From: Synechococcus sp. CC9605
Lineage (GTDB): Bacteria > Cyanobacteriota > Cyanobacteriia > PCC-6307 > Cyanobiaceae
DNA length: 64,000 nucleotides
Reading direction: 5' to 3'
NCBI RefSeq assembly: GCF_000012625.1
Contig: NC_007516.1
Coordinates: forward strand, 2,232,001 to 2,296,000
Made by a program: the position numbers and the translations under genes. Position 1 is the first letter of the stretch, and each line of letters opens with the position of its first letter. Shown here one piece after another: positions 59,295 to 64,000 of this stretch. The notes under the pieces are model-generated. The model made no database searches. It saw only the letters and a program-made list of their open reading frames with translations, and was not told the origin of the DNA.

Positions 59295-60701
59295 CTAATC
59301 AATCAACATCTGGTACATTACTCTTGAAAGCAATCTAATTCCATCATCATCTTTCAAATTTTTAAAATCAGGCATATTTTTATGAAAGGTTGATAAATCT
59401 TCTAGCAACTCAGGGTGAAATTGAAAGGTAAACGATTTTCTAATTTTTTGAGTTTGATAATCCAAATAGTTTATACAAGTAGCCGCTACTTCCGTGCAGA
59501 CTTCTCCATTTACACGAGTTGAACAAACAATTTCAACAGATGTTGGTAGATTTAGAATCCAAGATATCTCTGACATCAATATCTTCTTTTTTATAGGATA
59601 AACTGATTTATGCAATTCTCCAAATGCCCAATTAGCAAAAAGAATTGCTTCCTGATTAACCACATCGCTGTGAAACATTTCTATATGGAGATTTTTTTCA
59701 TAAGTAATAAATTTTTCGACAATACCAAGTTCATGTTCATGAGAAAGCTCGTGACTCATAAGCAAATTAGAAAATTCATCACTAGGATGTAATCCAGAAT
59801 GTGAATATCTCTCTAGGTCCACTTTCCCAACTTCAGGCTTAAGGTTAAGTGCAACTGCAAAACATTTATGATTCCAACCATTTGCAACTATTTTTTCGTC
59901 TTTATAAATACATAAATTTTCTCCAACCAAAATTATTTCTTCGCACTTCTTCCTGAGATTTTTGAGATAGAAATTATTTCCCTCAAAATTAATCAAAAAA
60001 CTTAAAATTTGATCTGTCGCCCTTTTAATTAATTCTATATGAGCCTGAGCGGCAAGTTGATGACCTAAGCAGATAAATATAGTCGGGGATGAGCTTGAGT
60101 CTCTTGAGAGGATAATTTCTTCCGCAACGTCTTGCAAATCTTCTAGATTAATATTCTCATCATCAAAGCTTTTATAATCTTTTAAAGTTGGATATCCACC
60201 CTCTATGAAGCACATAGTACAACTTTTTATCAATTCTATTAAAAGTTCTTTATTTAAGGGACCAGTTTCCCAAAGTGGTATCAATATTGAATCGCAGTCT
60301 GCTATGTATTGAGATAAGTAAGCAATATTTATAGAGGCTTTAACCTCGTTCCCTTTTGGATTAGTGCCGACATGCTTAGCCGGCTCTATTATGCAAATGG
60401 AATTCTTATAAATCTTAGGATTTTTTAGAATTTCTTTTAAATCATTGTTCGATCTAACAACTTTTTCTAAAGGTCCTTTATCTCCCCATTGGCAATTAGC
60501 AAGTGTATCCAATTTTTTTTCATAAAAGGGTTCAAGCAAGCTTTTAGAATCTCTATCATTTATGAAATCAGCCAAAAGGAATTCAATACTTGTGCGATTA
60601 GATTTTCCAGGTCTAAAAAAGCCAGACATGCCTTGGAAATTTAAATATTTTTTGATATTAGCTTTTTGGCAAGCTTTAATTATGTATCTTATACAACCCA
60701 C
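59295..60701 (-). CDS. Class I glutamine amidotransferase-like protein (divergent, large)
   Basis: 468 residues from GTG 60701; an in-frame ATG lies 24 codons in. The class I GATase catalytic frame is visible: nucleophile Cys211 in FICLGHQLAAQ, His429 and Glu431 in FTFQFHPEL, an upstream FIEGGYPTLKDY at about 165-176, and EMFHSDVVN, comparable to the SHSDxV element of GMP synthase GATases. About 100 residues without clear similarity precede the domain, and the linker around 230-340 is long. The acceptor domain typical of such enzymes is not seen. Glutamine-dependent amide or ammonia chemistry is inferred; the partner is unknown. Confidence 0.65.
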   Translation of the reverse strand: MGCIRYIIKACQKANIKKYLNFQGMSGFFRPGKSNRTSIEFLLADFINDRDSKSLLEPFYEKKLDTLANCQWGDKGPLEKVVRSNNDLKEILKNPKIYKNSICIIEPAKHVGTNPKGNEVKASINIAYLSQYIADCDSILIPLWETGPLNKELLIELIKSCTMCFIEGGYPTLKDYKSFDDENINLEDLQDVAEEIILSRDSSSSPTIFICLGHQLAAQAHIELIKRATDQILSFLINFEGNNFYLKNLRKKCEEIILVGENLCIYKDEKIVANGWNHKCFAVALNLKPEVGKVDLERYSHSGLHPSDEFSNLLMSHELSHEHELGIVEKFITYEKNLHIEMFHSDVVNQEAILFANWAFGELHKSVYPIKKKILMSEISWILNLPTSVEIVCSTRVNGEVCTEVAATCINYLDYQTQKIRKSFTFQFHPELLEDLSTFHKNMPDFKNLKDDDGIRLLSRVMYQMLID

Positions 60702-60721
60702 TGTATCATTAACCGCTAGAT

Positions 60722-60889
60722 TTATTGCCGAATAAGGCTTTGCTTGCAGTCGCTGGGTTCATCAAGGATGAGTTGAGGAGACATTCCACTATTGACAAAG
60801 GCGGCTAATTCATCGGTAACACTCACCGCCATCAGTGATGTTTTTTGCTTACAAGAAGTGGTCTTATTGACGAATGTGGTCAGAATCAT
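60722..60889 (-). CDS. Possible small hypothetical protein
   Basis: 55 codons from ATG 60889: ILTTFVNKTTSCKQKTSLMA and VTDELAAFVNSGMSPQLILD. It is short, between the GATase-like gene and the lipoprotein peptide. Coding is plausible but unproven. Confidence 0.3.
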   Translation of the reverse strand: MILTTFVNKTTSCKQKTSLMAVSVTDELAAFVNSGMSPQLILDEPSDCKQSLIRQ

Positions 60890-60915
60890 TGAAAACTCCT
60901 CTAAGGGCTGACCAC

Positions 60916-61008
60916 ATGAAGCGCGCGATTGCACTTGGAATAATCTCTTTGCTCGTGTCTGCTTGCAGTCCGAACAAATCGATTGAGCCTAGAGTTACTT
61001 CGACTTAA
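60916..61008 (+). CDS. 30-residue predicted lipoprotein peptide
   Basis: ATG 60916 encodes MKRAIALGIISLLVSAC, a short signal with a lipobox LVSA|C, followed by SPNKSIEPRVTST. It would be a very small lipoprotein anchored to a membrane. Support comes from the lipobox and start context only. Confidence 0.4.
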   Translation: MKRAIALGIISLLVSACSPNKSIEPRVTST

Positions 61009-61325
61009 GTCTAGGACTGCGTTTTGTACTTTCAAGACAACACAACGTGCCATGAAAGGAGCCATCCCTTTCTGCCCTAGCCAAAGATTTAGACGCTGAA
61101 AAACACTGGCTCAGCCGCCTCAAGCAACACGCTCTGGATCGAGCAGATACTCCGCATATCGGATCGTCAATCCCAGCTCACCATCCCAGGCGCCAGAATA
61201 TGCTGGTGAATCATGACATCAAGACTGAGTTGAACGGATTGACTTATCCATTACTAGTCTTAGCAATAAAAAATCAATTTGGCAGTAACGAGACCCTGAG
61301 GTCTTAGAGTCTTGACAAAAGCAAA
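61009..61325. other. Gene-poor stretch with possible coding remnant
   Basis: No gene with a start can be supported. On the plus strand an open phase between about 61070 and 61305 reads LSALAKDLDAEKHWLSRLKQ, GC-richer than the island, and may be a fragment of a lost core-type gene. Confidence 0.35.
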
Positions 61326-61757
61326 TCATTCAGGTTCAGAACTGTCACGCAACTGCTCAATGAAAGATTTCTCATCAAAGCAAGTTACTGCCTTTGAGAT
61401 AAGATTCCGGTCATCAAAATAAAACAAGGACATACCTGTATAGACAATAGCTTTATTGGTAGGAGCATAACCCAATAATTCGTTCTTGTGAGTTCCTTCA
61501 ACACGCCAGTATATCAGCACAGTCTGTCTATCAACTAAAGTTTCGAGAATAATATGCCTAAACTGAAGGGCTCTTTGAAACATAGAGACATAACTAAAAA
61601 AATTATCAAAATCTACAGGGGCATCACTACCTGAAGCGTAGAACTTTACAGTTGGGCTAATTATTTTATTTGCAGTATTTCTATCAGACTGATCAGCAAC
61701 TTTAGCATAGAAACTATCAACCAATATCGCCACAAGGGGGTTGGCAGAAGAATTCAT
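61326..61757 (-). CDS. SnoaL-like (NTF2-fold) protein
   Basis: 143 residues. The NTF2/SnoaL cone fold is suggested by the helical N-terminus (FYAKVADQSDRNTANKII), a VYFRH-type strand region, and IYWRVEGTHKNELLGYAPTNKAIVYTG followed by FYFDDRNLISKAV, which match the SnoaL-like pattern (GxHxxxxxGxxPTxK...). SnoaL-like proteins include polyketide cyclases and many uncharacterised small-molecule enzymes. It lies in a minus-strand run with another NTF2-like gene and a VOC gene. Confidence 0.7.
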   Translation of the reverse strand: MNSSANPLVAILVDSFYAKVADQSDRNTANKIISPTVKFYASGSDAPVDFDNFFSYVSMFQRALQFRHIILETLVDRQTVLIYWRVEGTHKNELLGYAPTNKAIVYTGMSLFYFDDRNLISKAVTCFDEKSFIEQLRDSSEPE

Positions 61758-61934
61758 AGCAATAGAAAGACTAGCGAATCATACGCCATGTCCCGAAATC
61801 GTATGTATCGAGCACTTCAGAACTTGCGATGCTCTGGTTGATGAATGAATTAAAGTTTGATAATCATTGAAGCAATAAAAATCCCTATCCTTTGATTGCT
61901 ATCACTTTTAACTCATCTTTCGACTTTCACCTCA

Positions 61935-62393
61935 TCAGTGGGGAGTTTGCTGCGATGTACCGGGTGCAAAATCAAGTCTGTCAATTTCGTACGCGAGAAC
62001 CTTTAAGCCACCGACACCTCCTTCGGACACTTTCCCTACAGTCCAAGTTGTATAGGTCAAAATATTGACTGATTGGCTCTTCGACGAGGGTGCTTTCCAG
62101 ACACTTGCCGACCAGATCAAAACAATTTTGGCGACCGCCGTTTCTTCTGAGCTTGACTCAAGATCTACAGAATAAATCATATGAGAACCATTAAAATAGC
62201 CGCCGATCATTCTGTGATACCATGAATCAGTTGAAGCTCTGTCATTCAATTCAACGCCAGGAAGAATAATTTTGTAGCCTGAATTATCAACATCTAGGAC
62301 ATCTATGAAGTTCTCAATTGCCTCGTGATTATCAATGATTTCATAGAATCGTGTTCCGAGTTCACGAACTTGATCAGCGGTGATTGGAGCCAT
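61935..62393 (-). CDS. NTF2-like protein
   Basis: 152 residues. TADQVRELGTRFYEIIDNHEAIENFIDVLD at the start resembles the helical part of SnoaL/NTF2-like proteins, followed by WYHRMIGGYFNGSHMIYSVDL and strands such as AVAKIVLIWSASVWK and ILTYTTWTVG. The fold assignment is moderate; function unknown. A 177-nt gap separates it from the next SnoaL-like gene. Confidence 0.6.
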   Translation of the reverse strand: MAPITADQVRELGTRFYEIIDNHEAIENFIDVLDVDNSGYKIILPGVELNDRASTDSWYHRMIGGYFNGSHMIYSVDLESSSEETAVAKIVLIWSASVWKAPSSKSQSVNILTYTTWTVGKVSEGGVGGLKVLAYEIDRLDFAPGTSQQTPH

Positions 62394-62445
62394 CGTTTTA
62401 AACCAAGAAAGAATGAGTAACTAAAAAAAGAAAACTTCTTAAACG

Positions 62446-62918
62446 TTATTGATAAGAGAATTTAAAGCCCGATTTTTGTACTAGGCCTTTCATTTGTTCT
62501 ACCACATCAGTACGTAGTTGAACAAATTGCAAGAGGCGGCTATCACAATCTAGGAAAAATTGAAAATTTACGCCAAATGCCGGATTCTCCCTTTTTCCCA
62601 TGCTTTTTCAACACCCTTTGCCTCAAGATCTGCAATCAATTGGTCAAGATTTTCAACCATAAAGCCAATCTGTGTCAGACCCTGCACATTTGTATGACCT
62701 GGTGGAGTTCCCTGGGGGATTGGACAGGGAACTGAGTCCTCTTGTTGGATCAGTTCTATACCAAAGTCGTGTTTACCCAGATGAATAACACTCGTGCCAA
62801 ATTCGGGAAAATCAAATCGGAAAAGTTGTTCGAATTCAAGTTTCTCTCTATACCATGCTGCCGCTCTATCGATGTTAGGAGTTGATAATGTTGCGTAAAA
62901 TAGCTTGAAGGGGATCAT
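62446..62918 (-). pseudogene. VOC-fold protein gene broken near its 3' end
   Basis: From ATG 62918 the first frame is a good VOC protein (FKLFYATLSTPNIDRAAAWY, FGTSVIHLGKHDFGIELI, PPGHTNVQGLTQIGFMV, LIADLEAKGV) but it stops prematurely after KGRIRHLA at 62568. The next phase continues VNFQFFLDCDSRLLQFVQL and then KGLVQKSGFKF to TAA at 62446, matching the expected VOC ending FF..D...LLQF. One missing T in CATTTGG joins the two. Either a recent frameshift or a sequence error. Confidence 0.6.
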
Positions 62919-62995
62919 TGTTCATTAGTACAAGTTGCGTCTTCTTTGTCTTCATTCTTTCTGCAGGGATAGGCTTTGAGTTGCTCTTCTGACAT
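62915..62995 (-). CDS. 26-residue peptide with Nif11-leader-like start
   Basis: ATG 62995 opens MSEEQLKAY, the hallmark beginning of Nif11-type leader peptides in marine picocyanobacteria, but then turns into a charged sequence with two Cys and no GG leader site. The TGA stop overlaps the VOC ATG (ATGA), so the two may be translationally coupled. Only eight residues match, so chance or decay must be considered. Confidence 0.35.
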   Translation of the reverse strand: MSEEQLKAYPCRKNEDKEDATCTNEQ

Positions 62996-63111
62996 CGGAG
63001 ATGGAAGGTGTATGTGCTGTCGATAGCAGTATCAGTAGTCAGGCGATGTTCGTTTAGGCACATTCCATAAAATCCCAAAAAAATAATATAAATCTCCGCT
63101 CTTGTGTGTTC

Positions 63112-63276
63112 TCACCTCTTCTTTCTGCAATCCCATAGCCAGATGAGAATAGTTGCAATCAAAAACGGGATAATTCTGTCTGCTTCAAACCAGTCTGGTA
63201 TCCAGATTCTCCAAGTAACGATAACTAAGATATCGGCGAGCAAATACCAGCCAAGGGACTTAAAATTCCACTTCAT
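63112..63276 (-). CDS. 54-residue membrane protein
   Basis: ATG 63276 encodes KWNFKSLGWYLLADILVIVT, then WFEADRIIPFLIATILIWLW and a basic DCRKKR end, so two short transmembrane helices joined by an acidic loop. Trp-rich. It is preferred to the plus-strand frame over the same bases because of this membrane-protein pattern. Confidence 0.5.
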   Translation of the reverse strand: MKWNFKSLGWYLLADILVIVTWRIWIPDWFEADRIIPFLIATILIWLWDCRKKR

Positions 63277-63428
63277 GACGAGAGTTCAACCTTTTTCATA
63301 CACTAAGATGTAACGGGGCATATGCATTGTAAGCCGCAAAAATATCACATAAATTTAAGAGGGTGTATTGCGTATATATCTACAATATTATTGCCCCCAT
63401 AGGGGTAAACCTAAAAGCCTAATTGGGC

Positions 63429-63602
63429 ATGATTATGTTAATTAAAAATGGAAAATACCTAGCAAGTATTACTTTGTCGGACTTATTCCTAGCGACGAAG
63501 CACATCTGGGGAACTATTGCAACCAATGAACAATTCCCAGAAATCATTGGCTCTATATCTGTACATGTTGCCCCGATATTAACTGCAGTTTTTTTGCTTT
63601 AG
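63429..63602 (+). CDS. 57-residue hypothetical protein
   Basis: ATG 63429 encodes MIMLIKNGKYLASITLSDLF, a mildly hydrophobic middle and a last segment SVHVAPILTAVFLL that may be membrane-inserted. There is no strong RBS and no family; it may be a remnant. Confidence 0.4.
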   Translation: MIMLIKNGKYLASITLSDLFLATKHIWGTIATNEQFPEIIGSISVHVAPILTAVFLL

Positions 63603-63704
63603 GTAGACTGGAGTAGGCAACAGTTACGTTGTTGAAGGGTGTTACGATGGTGTTAAATAGAAAATTTAACCCCTCAGAACGGCTGCGATCACAGGATTCT
63701 TGGC

Positions 63705-64000
63705 TTACGTAGTATAATCGGCGTTGATTCGCACATACTGATCCGACAGATCACATCCCCAGGCCTGACCACAGCCGGTTCCATCCCCCAGGCCGAGGCG
63801 AATCGGAACGTGCTCTTGCCTCAGAACGTTGCTGGCTGCAGGGCGATCAAAGGCCACGGGTTGGCCAGCCACCATTAGTTGATGCGGACCAATCCAAAGA
63901 GCAACCGCATCCGGATCGAAAGACACACCGGAGCGGCCCGCAGCCGCCACGATTCGCCCCCAGTTCGGATCCCGGCCATGGACTGCGGTCTTCACCAGGG
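63705..64000 (-). CDS. argJ: ArgJ glutamate N-acetyltransferase, C-terminal part (5' end outside window)
   Basis: The last ~97 codons of ArgJ: KTAVHGRDPNWGRIVAAAGRSG and GWGCDLSDQYVRINADYTT at the end. ArgJ moves acetyl groups in arginine synthesis and is made as a precursor that self-cleaves at a Thr upstream, outside this window. GC content returns to core level here, so it marks the right border of the island. Confidence 0.93.
   Translation of the reverse strand, partial: LVKTAVHGRDPNWGRIVAAAGRSGVSFDPDAVALWIGPHQLMVAGQPVAFDRPAASNVLRQEHVPIRLGLGDGTGCGQAWGCDLSDQYVRINADYTT

Noticed and set aside
62919-63078. 67-codon minus-strand frame running into the VOC start
   Set aside because: It competes with the Nif11-like frame, which ends exactly at the VOC start (ATGA); neither is certain, but this one has no recognisable features.
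63104-63313. Plus-strand 69-codon frame
   Set aside because: The minus strand over the same bases encodes a more convincing two-helix membrane protein; the plus frame lacks features.

Overview
The window looks like a piece of a marine picocyanobacterial chromosome, most likely a Synechococcus of the marine cluster. The evidence is a phototroph gene set (chlM for chlorophyll, ndhH for the NDH-1 complex, and menI, menE, menC, menA and menF for phylloquinone), several small cyanobacterial-type proteins of unknown function, a Yfr2-like small RNA, very tight gene packing and a GC-rich core. No tRNA, rRNA, IS element, prophage module or CRISPR array was found.

From 1 to about 53.15 kb the window is compact GC-rich core with few gaps, many 4-nt start/stop overlaps and several overlapping convergent 3' ends. 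In order: purE and nagA; chlM; an RluA-like protein; a NarL-type response regulator; a cysteine desulfurase; rsmH; ndhH; the men genes (10.2-15.2 kb); gshB and grxC; prfB with its +1 recoding site; ybeY, dgkA and trpG; a sulfotransferase-like gene; ansA, a hisC-like gene, argS, nadC and mnmE; a long RelA/SpoT; a fused peptide-type ABC ATPase; rluD and rbgA; pgk; murG; a cobC/hisC-like aminotransferase; pyrD; rnhA; a small-RNA locus; the ribosomal block secE-nusG-rplK-rplA-rplJ-rplL with an L10-type leader; a clpB paralogue; gloA; eno; and a UbiB-family kinase.

From about 53.15 to 63.7 kb the character changes sharply. The DNA is AT-rich, coding density is low, and the genes are accessory: a GSCFA protein coupled to a small SGNH-like partner, a 468-residue protein with class I glutamine-amidotransferase motifs, two VOC-fold proteins, two SnoaL/NTF2-like proteins, a run of very small secreted or membrane proteins, and at least three or four genes whose reading frame is broken by short indels. 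A 26-codon reading frame that starts like a Nif11 leader is joined by an ATGA overlap to one of the broken VOC genes. The core resumes with argJ at the right edge. This is best read as a genomic island with ongoing gene decay.

The most unusual observations are the GATase-like protein and its neighbourhood, the cluster of frame-broken genes (one at an A7 run that could also support -1 slippage), the Nif11-like start coupled to a VOC gene, the exact 11-nt complement of the Yfr1 core in the small RNA upstream of the rpl terminator, the large hairpin abutting the rplJ start codon, an RluA-family protein with Gly in place of the catalytic Asp, and a cysteine desulfurase whose conserved N-terminus lies upstream of every canonical start codon.
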